A stretch of DNA of 64,000 bases from Fibrobacter sp. (GCA_024399015.1 JAKSIC010000002.1:132732-196731); one strand, 5' to 3'; shown: positions 17,067 through 25,092, counted from the first letter of the stretch. Made by a program: numbers and translations. The notes: generated from the sequence alone by a model not told the origin.

Positions 17067-18220
17067 CAGAAGAAAAAATTTCTGATGTTAGATTACGTTC
17101 CCGCATTTGGAGCGCCCTTCGCGTCGCAGTGTTCATCTGCGTAACATGCTTCATCTGGAACGATATGCCGAAGACTGCAACCGCCTTCGTGCTCATCGCC
17201 ATGGCCATGGGCTGGGTCAATCTTTACCAGCTCCGTTCCGAAGAAGTGGAAAAGCCTTATTACAGACTGTGGCTCAACGTCATTGACGGCGCACTTTCCT
17301 TCGTGGTGATGGCCAGCATCTTTATCCACGACCTCCTCAAGGAAGAATCCGCCGAAAAGCTCTTGGCTGTAGGCTGCGTATTACTTCTGGCTCGCCTCAT
17401 CGCACACACCTTGTTCTCCCTGGGCGTCCTTCGCGAAGGCAAGCAGCTCCCCCGCAAGCGCCGCTGGAGCAAATTGGCCAACATTTCCATTACCATCACC
17501 ATGGCAGTCTACCTCTTGAACCTGGAAGACTACCAGCAGATTTCCATGGTAACATCCATGTTGCTCATGGGCGCAAGCACAGCCGCATACGCCTACTGGT
17601 ACTATCGCGACCCCGCTCACCGCAAGCCTCTTTCCATTGCAAGCCAGCTCACCATGAGCCGTATCGTCCTTACCCCCTTCTTCCTGTGGGTTTTCTTCTA
17701 CGATAACGACCTGGATTACAGCAACAACAGTTTGGTATTCAAGGTTCTTTCCCTGGTCATGGTCCTTGGCTTTATGCTCACCGACTATCTGGATGGCAAG
17801 CTTGCTCGTTCCATGGGCGAAGTCAGCACCCTGGGTAAGTATTTGGACCCGTTCTCCGACAAGATTTCCAACATGACCATTTTCATGTGCTTCATCGCTA
17901 CCGGTTACGCCCCGGTGTGGATGGTGGCTGTGATCTACTTCCGCGAATCCAGCGTGGAAACGCTCCGCACCTTGGCAGCAAGCGAAGGCTTGATTATGCC
18001 AGCTCGTCGCAGTGGTAAGTGGAAAACCGCATTGCAGGGCATGGGCATTGTGGGCATTTTGGCAGGCGCCATTGACCCCATCCGCCATTTCATCCCCGGT
18101 TTTGACGGAATTTGGCCCTATTTCCCGCAAACCATCATGGGCATCATCACCTTGGTGACCATCATCAGCGGCGTGGATTACTTCGTGGCAAGCAAGCACA
18201 TCCTCAAGAAATTCGTCTAA
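17063..18220 (+). CDS. pgsA: CDP-alcohol phosphatidyltransferase, PgsA-like, with extra N-terminal membrane domain
   Basis: 385 aa, about twice the length of a usual PgsA. The C-terminal half carries the CDP-alcohol phosphotransferase motif: DYLDGKLAR, GKYLDP and SDK (about residues 239-268), which matches D-x2-DG-x2-AR-x8-G-x3-D-x3-D. It would make phosphatidylglycerol phosphate from CDP-diacylglycerol. The N-terminal half (about 1-185) adds at least four further hydrophobic segments of unknown role. The start overlaps recN by 4 bp, so the two genes are cotranscribed. Substrate specificity within the family is inferred, so the symbol is tentative. Confidence 0.75.
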   Translation: MTEEKISDVRLRSRIWSALRVAVFICVTCFIWNDMPKTATAFVLIAMAMGWVNLYQLRSEEVEKPYYRLWLNVIDGALSFVVMASIFIHDLLKEESAEKLLAVGCVLLLARLIAHTLFSLGVLREGKQLPRKRRWSKLANISITITMAVYLLNLEDYQQISMVTSMLLMGASTAAYAYWYYRDPAHRKPLSIASQLTMSRIVLTPFFLWVFFYDNDLDYSNNSLVFKVLSLVMVLGFMLTDYLDGKLARSMGEVSTLGKYLDPFSDKISNMTIFMCFIATGYAPVWMVAVIYFRESSVETLRTLAASEGLIMPARRSGKWKTALQGMGIVGILAGAIDPIRHFIPGFDGIWPYFPQTIMGIITLVTIISGVDYFVASKHILKKFV

Positions 18221-18225
18221 AACCC

Positions 18226-18254
18226 TTGCCAAGATTATTATAATTAACTATATA
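18226..18254 (+). promoter_or_regulatory. Promoter of tRNA-fMet
   Basis: TTGCCA (18226-18231), 17-nt spacer, TATATA (18249-18254). The predicted start is about 7 nt before the mature tRNA. Confidence 0.65.
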
Positions 18255-18267
18255 TGGGCTACCTCGA

Positions 18268-18341
<74 letters not shown>

Positions 18342-18343
18342 CT

Positions 18344-18378
18344 AAAAAAGAACCAGTTGCAAAACTGGTTCTTTTTTT
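18344..18378 (+). terminator. Terminator after tRNA-fMet
   Basis: AAAAAAGAACCAGTT / AACTGGTTCTTTTTT around a GCAA tetraloop, ending in an eight-base T-run. Confidence 0.9.
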
Positions 18379-18413
18379 TGTCATCCTGGAGTGGCGAAGC
18401 CACGATAGGATCC
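18379..18413 (+). repeat. TCATCC-type intergenic repeat
   Basis: TGTCATCCTGGA, then the perfect hairpin GTGGC-GAA-GCCAC (18391-18403), then ATAGGATCC. It belongs to the same broad class as the copies at 30157, 46120 and 46496 and the one inside topB. Confidence 0.6.
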
Positions 18414-18446
18414 AAAAACCAACGGGTCTTTTTCTACATTTTAAGC

Positions 18447-19487
18447 ATGTCCCGAATGACTGAATCCGAAGCTCTTGATTTGTTTTTGAACGCCCCCCTG
18501 GACGAACTTTGCGCCATAGCCAATGCCGAGAAGGAACGTCGCCACGGCAAGTCCGTTTACTGGGTGAACAACCGTCAGATTAACTACACCAATGTCTGCG
18601 TGCTGCACTGCAAATTCTGCGCATTCAGCAAGATCAAGAAGGATAGCCCCACCGCCTACGACTGGGACTACGATACCATTCGTGACAAGGCTGCATTTGC
18701 CATCGATGGCGGCGCCCGTGAACTTCATATTGTCGGCGGCCTCCATCCGGACCACCCCTTCGATTACTACATCGAAATGCTCCGCAAGCTCCGCGGCGAA
18801 TTCCCCAAGGTGAACCTGAAGGCCTTTACCGCCGTGGAAATTGCCCACTTCGCCAAGCTTTCTGGCCAGACTCCCCTGCAAATTATGGAAACCCTGAAGG
18901 GCGCAGGTCTTGACGCGCTCCCCGGTGGCGGTGCCGAAATCCTCGTTCAGAGTGTCCGCGACCAGATTTGCCCGGGTAAGGAAACCGGCGAAGAATGGTT
19001 GGACGTCCATCGCGCCGCCCACAAGATCGGCATTCCCACCAACGCCACCATGCTTTTTGGACACATCGAAAAGCCGGAACACCGAATTGCCCACATGCGC
19101 ATGCTTCGCGACCTGCAAGACGAAGCTCCGGGATTTTTCGCATTCATTCCGCTGGTCTACCATCCGGAACACAACGCCCTCCATAACATCGTGCCCAACA
19201 TGACTTCTCAGGAAGACATTCTCCGCACCGTAGCAGTGGCTCGACTGTTCCTGGATAACTTCCCCCACATCAAGGCTTACTGGATCCAGATGGGTATTGA
19301 AACCGCCATGAAGGCTCTGCACTCCGGCGCCAGCGACTTGGACGGCACCATCATCGAAGAAAAGATTACCCACGCCGCAGGAGCCACCGTTCCCGTGGGC
19401 ATGAGTCCGGAACGCATGCGTCAGCTGATTCTTGGCGAAGGCCTGGAACCTGTGGAACGCGACGCGTTATATGAACGATTCTCTTAA
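18447..19487 (+). CDS. mqnE: Aminodeoxyfutalosine synthase (radical SAM, menaquinone pathway)
   Basis: 346 aa. The radical-SAM cluster motif CVLHCKFC gives Cys51, Cys55 and Cys58. The LPGGGAEI segment near residue 157 and NATMLFGHIE near 197 are typical of the MqnE/CofH group; ICPGKETGEEWLDVHRAAH between them favours MqnE over MqnC. It joins chorismate-derived dehydroxychorismate with SAM in the futalosine route to menaquinone. Other mqn genes are not in the window. The start is ATG 18447, 6 nt after a TACATT box (18435-18440), without a Shine-Dalgarno. The complex I operon in the same window fits a need for a quinone pool. Confidence 0.88.
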   Translation: MSRMTESEALDLFLNAPLDELCAIANAEKERRHGKSVYWVNNRQINYTNVCVLHCKFCAFSKIKKDSPTAYDWDYDTIRDKAAFAIDGGARELHIVGGLHPDHPFDYYIEMLRKLRGEFPKVNLKAFTAVEIAHFAKLSGQTPLQIMETLKGAGLDALPGGGAEILVQSVRDQICPGKETGEEWLDVHRAAHKIGIPTNATMLFGHIEKPEHRIAHMRMLRDLQDEAPGFFAFIPLVYHPEHNALHNIVPNMTSQEDILRTVAVARLFLDNFPHIKAYWIQMGIETAMKALHSGASDLDGTIIEEKITHAAGATVPVGMSPERMRQLILGEGLEPVERDALYERFS

Positions 19488-19505
19488 CGAGAATTACGCG
19501 AAACT

Positions 19506-19537
19506 AAAAAAACTCGGGCCTTCAAGCTCGAGTTTTT
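19506..19537 (+). terminator. Terminator after mqnE
   Basis: AAACTCGGGC (19510-19519) / GCTCGAGTTT (19526-19535), one wobble pair, 6-nt loop, short T-run. It lies between convergent mqnE and the aminotransferase. Confidence 0.75.
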
Positions 19538-19552
19538 CATTTTGCAATCGTC

Positions 19553-20977
19553 TTATAAAAGTTCCGCCATCCGCTGAACTGCTTCAGCAAACTTTGCTGG
19601 TTCTTGCAACAAACTAATGACCACCCAGCCATCTTCTTCAAAGTCAAAGAAGAAACCTGGCTGCACCAGCACATGTTTTTCCCGGAGCAAGCGAAGGGTC
19701 AGTTCTTCGTCGTCTTCGCCCAGATGGACAACAGCATACCATCCCCCAAGAACCTTGGGGCAGTACTTGCTTGGGAATGCGGAACGCAACGTTTCCCAGT
19801 TCTGTTTCAAGCGGGCGGTAACCTGCGATTCGTACTCTGCAGCGCGGGCAAGCAGCGGCGTTGCCAGAGCCTGTGCGCAGGATGAAGTACTGAGGTAGGC
19901 GTCTTCCACGAATTCCAGGGCGGCGCGTATTTCCTCGAAACGTTCACGGGGCGCGTAGAAAGCCATCCAGCCGAACTTCAGCTGAGGCGCACCCACGGCC
20001 TTGCTTAAACCGTTCAGCCAGAAGATCGGGCACTTGGGTCCATCGACGGGTGCGTAGACCACATCGTTTCCGCCACAATCAAAATAATCCGCAGCATTCT
20101 GTTCCTCATTTCTCGTACCTCGAACACTTTGACCACTTAGTGCTTCAGTACTTACGTGGTCATGATCCCCGAATGGGGACTCGAGCCTGGAACCTGGAGC
20201 CTCACTCCTCAAATACTGCCAGCTGCGTTTGACTTCGTCGCTAAATCCGTAATCGCCGAAAACTTCATCCACCACAAGAACCAAGTTATTCTCTTCGCAG
20301 AAAGCAACAATCTCTTTCCATTCAGCAAGGCTTACAATGTGTCCCGTAGGATTGTGTGGCGACACCAGCAACAGGATGCGAGAACGTTCTGGAGCAGCAA
20401 GCAAGCTGTCCGTATCAATGACAAAACGGAACTCCGCTGCCGGTTTTTGCGCACTAGCCTTATCGCCATTCACAGATGCCCTCAACTGAGCCAAAGACTT
20501 CAAGCCTCGAGCCTCGGGTCTGGAGCCTCTATCACGCACCAATTTCAAAAAGTACGGTGCACATTCCAGATGCTCCAACTGGGCCAACGTATCCAACAGC
20601 GGATATCCCGGCATGGGCGTCAGAATCACATCGCCCGGATCGCAGAACGTCTTGAAAAGAACAGAGTAGGCTTCGCTGGTACTGGCGGTGACGATCACCT
20701 GATTGGAAGTGAAGACTCCCCCACGATCCTTGTAATACAAGGAAACAGCTTCGCGAGCCTCACGCCAGCCCGACGCATCAGGAGACCAGTGTCCAAACTT
20801 TTCACGGCCAGCATCTACGGCAGAATCCAATTCCACCGGCAAACCAACTCGCACCGGAGAACTCATCGTCATATCAATGAAATCCGGGCATTCCTTTTTT
20901 GCCTTTTCCAGTTCAGCAAAAAAAGGACTTGGGGTCAAGTCCTTCGGTAAACGGTTCGACAGCTTAAACTTCGCCAC
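19553..20977 (-). CDS. Class I/II PLP-dependent aminotransferase with in-frame repeat insertions
   Basis: 474 aa, longer than most relatives (about 390-430). Core motifs: TASTSEAYSVLFK near residue 93, PMPGYPLLD near 119, LLLVSPHNPTGHIVS near 202, VDEVFGDYG near 236 and the PLP lysine in LNGLSKAVGAPQLKFGW near 332. The substrate is unknown; it is the last gene of a leuA operon, so an amino-acid biosynthetic role is plausible. Two segments look like repeat insertions: residues 148-160 (DRGSRPEARGLK), encoded by heptamers, and about 257-291, encoded by a longer heptamer-like block. GTG 20977 and its GAGGAG lie inside an intergenic repeat. Confidence 0.8.
   Translation of the reverse strand: MAKFKLSNRLPKDLTPSPFFAELEKAKKECPDFIDMTMSSPVRVGLPVELDSAVDAGREKFGHWSPDASGWREAREAVSLYYKDRGGVFTSNQVIVTASTSEAYSVLFKTFCDPGDVILTPMPGYPLLDTLAQLEHLECAPYFLKLVRDRGSRPEARGLKSLAQLRASVNGDKASAQKPAAEFRFVIDTDSLLAAPERSRILLLVSPHNPTGHIVSLAEWKEIVAFCEENNLVLVVDEVFGDYGFSDEVKRSWQYLRSEAPGSRLESPFGDHDHVSTEALSGQSVRGTRNEEQNAADYFDCGGNDVVYAPVDGPKCPIFWLNGLSKAVGAPQLKFGWMAFYAPRERFEEIRAALEFVEDAYLSTSSCAQALATPLLARAAEYESQVTARLKQNWETLRSAFPSKYCPKVLGGWYAVVHLGEDDEELTLRLLREKHVLVQPGFFFDFEEDGWVVISLLQEPAKFAEAVQRMAELL
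20105..20205 (-). repeat. Heptamer-like block inside the aminotransferase gene
   Basis: On the plus strand the clearest units are GACTCGA GCCTGGA ACCTGGA GCCTCAC (20178-20205); CTCATTT CTCGTAC CTCGAAC and further degenerate 7-nt units fill 20105-20160. The reading frame of the aminotransferase stays open across it. The units resemble the AGGCTCG/AGGTTCG arrays at 14572 and 51104. Confidence 0.6.
20501..20528 (-). repeat. Second heptamer array inside the aminotransferase gene
   Basis: Plus strand: CAAGCCT CGAGCCT CGGGTCT GGAGCCT, four in-phase heptamers, read on the coding strand as AGGCTCC AGACCCG AGGCTCG AGGCTTG. It encodes the RGSRPEARGLK stretch. Confidence 0.7.
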
Positions 20978-21001
20978 GTCGGTTCACTCCTCGCAATGAC
21001 A
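20969..21001 (-). repeat. TGTCATTGCGAG repeat that carries a start codon
   Basis: On the minus strand it begins TGTCATTGCGAGGAGTGAAC and continues ACGTGGCGAAG. It fills the gap between the 118-aa gene and the aminotransferase. The GAGGAG inside it (20992-20987) is a Shine-Dalgarno 9 nt before the GTG start (20977), which also lies in the element. Confidence 0.7.
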
Positions 21002-21008
21002 CTCAGAG

Positions 21009-21365
21009 TTATTTCTTTCTGCTCTTGATGAACTTCACCAAGATCGTGGCGATCAAGATTCCCGCAGGAACAACAACAGCAATAGTCAAAAGGATCAGCT
21101 TCTGGAAATCGCCCATTTCCTTCAAGGATTTCTTGAAGTTCTTGAGGCGGCCAAGAAGACCTGGCTTACCTGCGGCGGCACCCTCGGCACCTTCAGCATC
21201 TACAGAATCTTCAGCCAAGTCTTCGGAACCGGCGAATGCCTTCGCGCTAGGAACCTTGCCCAGCAGATCCAAAGTCGCATTCCAAACAGGCTTGGCAAAG
21301 GCGCTGACCTTGCCAGCGTACTTGTCATACCTTTTCTTAAACGGACGTATTAACCTTCCGAACAT
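21009..21365 (-). CDS. Small hypothetical membrane protein
   Basis: 118 aa. The N-terminal half is basic (FKKRYDKYAGK), the middle is acidic and Ala/Gly-rich (about residues 47-70), and one membrane segment lies near the C-terminus (about 90-111, LILLTIAVVVPAGILIATILV) followed by KFIKSRKK. I recognise no family. It lies between leuA and the aminotransferase in a leftward row with short gaps, so it is probably cotranscribed with them. Confidence 0.6.
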   Translation of the reverse strand: MFGRLIRPFKKRYDKYAGKVSAFAKPVWNATLDLLGKVPSAKAFAGSEDLAEDSVDAEGAEGAAAGKPGLLGRLKNFKKSLKEMGDFQKLILLTIAVVVPAGILIATILVKFIKSRKK

Positions 21366-21368
21366 CTT

Positions 21369-21410
21369 TCGTCTCTCGTCTGTAGGGCGAAGCCCGCTCT
21401 CTCGTCTATT
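21369..21410. repeat. Heptamer-type repeat with hairpin after leuA
   Basis: Plus-strand units TCGTCTC TCGTCTG TAGGGCG AAGCCCG CTCTCTC GTCTATT. The centre can fold as GGGC-GAA-GCCC (21385-21395). It covers the gap between the leuA stop and the next gene's start. Confidence 0.55.
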
Positions 21411-22977
21411 TGTACAGCAAGTTCACACCGCCAAACAAAGCGCGCATGTTGGCCTTCAGAGTATCACTAGAAACACCGCGGCCTTCCAGTTCCTTGCCGT
21501 TAGCCTTCAGCACGATGCGGCTGAGACCGCGACCGGCCCACAGTTTATCCTTTTCGGGAACCACCACCTGGCGGTACTTGATCAGTTCCACCGGCATGCC
21601 GATTTCGCGCATGAGGATGAGGCCCGCTTCAATAGGACCTTCAGCAGTCACGGACTTGACCAGGGATTCGCCGTCCTTCTTGAAGTGGAAGATAAAGCGG
21701 CCTTCGTCGGGAATCACTTCGACGTTGTTGAAAATCAGACGGCCGTTCACATTCACGCGTTGTTCGCGGAACACGTCCAGAACGCGTTCGGCACTCATTT
21801 CGCCTTCCTTTTCGCTGTAGCTCTTGAGGATGGGCTGCAGTTCGGCGGCCTCGGCCAGGCTCAGCTTGTAGCCGAACTTGGTGATGATTTCGTACACGGC
21901 GGTACGACCACTCTGGCTAGTAAAGCTCAGAGAGTCATTCTGGTTACGGCCAATGATAGAGTAATCAATGGGGCGGTAGGCACCCTTCTTCATGTCCTTG
22001 GTCTTGCTTGCGCCATCCTGATGGATACCGCTACGATGAACGATGGCTTCGGCACCGATCAGCGGAGCGCGGCTATAAATGTTGATACCGGACCACTGGG
22101 AAATCAAGATGGCGGTTTCGTAAATCTTGTCCAGGTGCAGGCCAGTGTCCACACCAGAGTTATGCAGACCCAAAGCCACTTCATAGAAGTTGGTGTTACC
22201 ACAACGTTCGCCCAAACCGTTCAGGGCAACTTCCAACTGGGTAGCACCCACAAAGAAACTTTCCACGGTAGCGGCGGTAGCCATACCCAGGTCATTGTGG
22301 CAGTGAACAGAAATGGTCACGTCCTTAGGCATTGCATCGTACACCTGCTTGATCTGGGAGATGTACAGCATGGGGCGGTAACGTTCCACAGTGTTGGGCA
22401 AGTTCAAGGTAGTTGCACCAGCTTCCACCACAGCCTTCAAAACTTCAATCACGAAGTCCATATTCTCCAGGCAGTCGCCAAAATGTTCGCAGCTGAATTC
22501 CACGTCGCCCTTGTCGCCCACCAGGGACTTGGCAAGCTTCACGCAATCCACGGCGCGGGCCTTCACCTGTTCCGGAGTCATGTGCAGCACATGTTCCATG
22601 GAGAGGGGGCTGGTAGCCAAGAAAGTATGGATACGAGGATGAGGTGCATACTGGACAGCTTCCCAGCAGCGCTGAATGTCGCTAGGTACGCAACGAGCCA
22701 AACCGGAGACCACCACCTTCTGGGCAACTTCGTCGCCTGCGGCAGCCATTTCGGCAGTGAGCTGAGCCAGTTCCTTTACAGATTCAAAATCCATTTCAGA
22801 AGAAGCGGGGAAACCCACTTCGGCACCCTGCACACCCAGCTTCAACAACTGGAGGTACACATCCTTCTTCTGGGCATTGTTCCAGGGCTTGGGCAAAGCC
22901 TGGTTTCCGTCACGCAGAGTGACATCATAAAAGAACGGTTTTCTTGCCTGGTCGGCACAATCCATCATACAGTTCAT
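21406..22977 (-). CDS. leuA: 2-isopropylmalate synthase family enzyme
   Basis: 523 aa. DVTLRDGNQALPKPW (residues 18-32) holds the metal-binding Asp and catalytic Arg of the DRE-TIM metallolyases. EVGFPASSEMDF near 52, LPNTVERYRP near 188, SVHCHNDLGMATA near 217 with the His-x-His metal ligands, and the HRSGIHQDGASK segment near 305 are typical of isopropylmalate synthases. The C-terminal part (about 395-523) would be the regulatory domain that binds leucine. It condenses acetyl-CoA with 2-oxoisovalerate in leucine synthesis. The Leu-rich leader peptide upstream supports this over a homocitrate or citramalate role. Shine-Dalgarno AGGAGAT precedes the ATG. Confidence 0.9.
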   Translation of the reverse strand: MNCMMDCADQARKPFFYDVTLRDGNQALPKPWNNAQKKDVYLQLLKLGVQGAEVGFPASSEMDFESVKELAQLTAEMAAAGDEVAQKVVVSGLARCVPSDIQRCWEAVQYAPHPRIHTFLATSPLSMEHVLHMTPEQVKARAVDCVKLAKSLVGDKGDVEFSCEHFGDCLENMDFVIEVLKAVVEAGATTLNLPNTVERYRPMLYISQIKQVYDAMPKDVTISVHCHNDLGMATAATVESFFVGATQLEVALNGLGERCGNTNFYEVALGLHNSGVDTGLHLDKIYETAILISQWSGINIYSRAPLIGAEAIVHRSGIHQDGASKTKDMKKGAYRPIDYSIIGRNQNDSLSFTSQSGRTAVYEIITKFGYKLSLAEAAELQPILKSYSEKEGEMSAERVLDVFREQRVNVNGRLIFNNVEVIPDEGRFIFHFKKDGESLVKSVTAEGPIEAGLILMREIGMPVELIKYRQVVVPEKDKLWAGRGLSRIVLKANGKELEGRGVSSDTLKANMRALFGGVNLLYK

Positions 22978-23049
22978 TTTTTATCTCCTGCCGGCATCCA
23001 CACGCCGCAAGCCTTAATTTTACGCATCAAAGATAAAAAAATTGACCAT

Positions 23050-23084
23050 AAAAAAAGAACCCGCATCGTTGTGGAAGCGGGCCT
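23050..23084 (-). terminator. Leader terminator (attenuator) of leuA
   Basis: On the minus strand: GGCCCGC, a 12-nt apical region, GCGGGTTC, then seven U (23056-23050). It lies 37 nt after the stop of the Leu-rich leader peptide and 72 nt before the leuA start codon. Confidence 0.85.
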
Positions 23085-23120
23085 TTTATTGGTTAAAATC
23101 TTTGTAGCGTAGATAATAGC

Positions 23121-23189
23121 CTAGAACCTCGCCTCAGTATCACGAAGAGCGATGCAAAGTAGAAGTCGAAGGTCTAGAATCTTTTTCAT
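23121..23189 (-). CDS. Leu-rich leader peptide of leuA (attenuator)
   Basis: 22 codons: MKKILDLRLLLCIALRDTEA followed by RF and a TAG stop. Six of 22 residues are Leu, with three in a row (CTT CTA CTT). An intrinsic terminator and then leuA follow. This is the arrangement known from leuL attenuators of proteobacteria: when charged tRNA-Leu is scarce, ribosomes stall on the Leu codons and the terminator does not form. The stall-dependent alternative RNA fold was not computed here. The ATG is 7 nt after TATATT, so the leader mRNA itself should be leaderless and be read from its 5' end. Confidence 0.8.
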   Translation of the reverse strand: MKKILDLRLLLCIALRDTEARF

Positions 23190-23196
23190 GTTTAGG

Positions 23197-23225
23197 AATA
23201 TACAAACAATCTTTCGAATTGGCAA
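23197..23225 (-). promoter_or_regulatory. leuA leader promoter
   Basis: On the minus strand: TTGCCA (23225-23220), 17-nt spacer, TATATT (23202-23197), then 7 nt to the leader ATG. The element spacing is identical to that of the Ala-rich leader promoter at 3643-3671. Confidence 0.75.
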
Positions 23226-23270
23226 GATGGATTTTCAAGCCAACAAAATTCATTTATTATCTTTAAATTC

Positions 23271-24701
23271 ATGATCGAATCTATTCATTCCGTAATTTCC
23301 AATATCAGCAATTTTCTGTACCAGCCCTTTATCGTGCCTCTATTCTTAGTGGCAGCTGGTCTGTACTTCTCCATCCGAATGAAGTTCCCCCAGATACGCC
23401 TTTTCAAGGAAACCATTCGCGTTACCAAGGAAAAGCCTATGGAGGGCAGCGGCATTTCCTCCTTCGGAGCTTTAATGGTCTCTACCGCCTCTCGTGTAGG
23501 TACTGGCAACATTGTGGGCGTTTCCTCTGCAATTTGCTTGGGTGGTCCCGGAGCTGTTTTCTGGATGTGGCTTATCGCTATTTTTGGAGCATCTTCAGCC
23601 TTCGTTGAATCGACTCTTGCTCAGATCTACAAGCGTGAAGACTTGGTTACCGGTCATTCTTACGGTGGTCCTTCCTACTACATTCAGACAGCACTGAAAT
23701 GCCGTTGGTTGGGCATTATCTTCTCCGTATTCGTTTTACTGACCTACGTCATCGGATACAACCTTCTGGCCTCCTACAACATTCAAACCTCTCTTTCCAG
23801 CTATAGTTTCTACAGCGAAGGAACAACCCCGGCAATCGTAGGCATTCTTCTTGCCATATTGTTCGCTGCCTGCGTTTTTGGTGGAGCAAAACGACTCACC
23901 AAAATCACAAGCTACTTGGTTCCCATCATGGGCGTCATCTACGTGTTGGTCGCCATCGGTGTTATTCTCTACAACTTCACCAACATCCCTTCTATGTTCG
24001 CCTTGATTTTCAAGGACGCCTTTTCCTTTGAAGCTGGAGCAGGTGGTTTCGCCGGAAGCTGCATTATGTATGGTATTAAGCGCGGTTTGTACTCTAACGA
24101 AGCAGGTATGGGATCCGCACCCAACGCCGCCGCCAGCGCCAGCGTTAGCCACCCCGTAAAGCAAGGCCTGGTCCAATCCTTCTCTGTCTTTATTGACACC
24201 TTGGTCATTTGCACCGCCACAGCACTTATGTGTCTTTCCACCGGCGTATCCCCCAACGGAGATCTTTCCGGTATTCCTTACGTTCAGGAATCCCTACGCA
24301 GCGTCCTTGGTGGCATCGGTCCTATTTTCATTACCATTTCCATTGGTCTTTTCGGATTCACCACCTTGATCGGAAACTACTACTACACCGAAGGCTGCCT
24401 CCGCTTTATTATGGCCAAGCGTCCGGGTAAAACAGTCATGACCGTTTTCAGAATCATCGCAACAATCATTGTTTTTGTGGGCGCCATTTCCAGTGCAGGT
24501 TTCGCCTGGGATTCTGCCGACTTGTGCCAGGCCTTGATGGTTGTGGTAAACATTCCCTGTATCTTGATTCTCTCCCCCATCGCTTTCAAGGCCCTTAAGA
24601 ATTACACGGACCAGAGAAATGCAGGCAAGGAACCGGTCTACATCGCCAAGGAATGTGGTGTAAAACAGGATACCGATTTCTGGAATAAAGAAGAAGACTA
24701 A
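23271..24701 (+). CDS. Sodium:alanine (AGCS family) symporter
   Basis: 476 aa with about ten hydrophobic segments. GALMVSTASRVGTGNIVGVS (residues 64-83) is the conserved AGCS signature, and the GLYSNEAGMGSAPNAAA segment near 274 is also typical. Such proteins bring alanine or glycine into the cell with Na+. The start ATG lies 7 nt after a TATCTT box (23258-23263), with no Shine-Dalgarno. It is divergent from the leuA leader across about 80 bp, so the two promoters are back to back. Confidence 0.9.
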   Translation: MIESIHSVISNISNFLYQPFIVPLFLVAAGLYFSIRMKFPQIRLFKETIRVTKEKPMEGSGISSFGALMVSTASRVGTGNIVGVSSAICLGGPGAVFWMWLIAIFGASSAFVESTLAQIYKREDLVTGHSYGGPSYYIQTALKCRWLGIIFSVFVLLTYVIGYNLLASYNIQTSLSSYSFYSEGTTPAIVGILLAILFAACVFGGAKRLTKITSYLVPIMGVIYVLVAIGVILYNFTNIPSMFALIFKDAFSFEAGAGGFAGSCIMYGIKRGLYSNEAGMGSAPNAAASASVSHPVKQGLVQSFSVFIDTLVICTATALMCLSTGVSPNGDLSGIPYVQESLRSVLGGIGPIFITISIGLFGFTTLIGNYYYTEGCLRFIMAKRPGKTVMTVFRIIATIIVFVGAISSAGFAWDSADLCQALMVVVNIPCILILSPIAFKALKNYTDQRNAGKEPVYIAKECGVKQDTDFWNKEED

Positions 24702-24711
24702 GCAGGGAATA

Positions 24712-25092
24712 ATGGAACACGAATTCACCATTAGGGGCCGAATCTCCAAGGGGATTGATTTGGGCGCAAAGCTGCAATGGGTAGAGCAGGACTTTGAAAG
24801 CCTTGGTCTAAAATTCAATTCCCAGGAGCCCACAAAGTTTTCCTTGAAAAGCGAAGATGTGGACAACCAAGTATTGGAACAGGCTTGTTTGAATTTGTCT
24901 GTAATTCTCGGTTGCAAGGTCGCCATCTGCAAGGATCACGAAGTTTACGGCGTGGCCAACGTATTTAACGGCGGTTCCGATTACGAAGTGGTAGACGAAG
25001 ATTGCTACTTATGGATTTACGAACGTGGCGCCCGTCTAGAATTTGAGCACACAAAATTCTTTAACGAAAAATTCATATCTTTGATGCCATGA
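24712..25092 (+). CDS. Hypothetical protein upstream of topB
   Basis: 126 aa, soluble, mildly acidic. Visible features are a short patterned N-terminal part (FTIRGRISKGIDLGAKLQWV) and a C-terminal half with many aromatic residues (EDCYLWIYERGARLEFEHTK). I recognise no family. It follows the symporter by 10 bp and overlaps the topB start by 4 bp, so it is probably translated together with topB. Confidence 0.65.
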   Translation: MEHEFTIRGRISKGIDLGAKLQWVEQDFESLGLKFNSQEPTKFSLKSEDVDNQVLEQACLNLSVILGCKVAICKDHEVYGVANVFNGGSDYEVVDEDCYLWIYERGARLEFEHTKFFNEKFISLMP

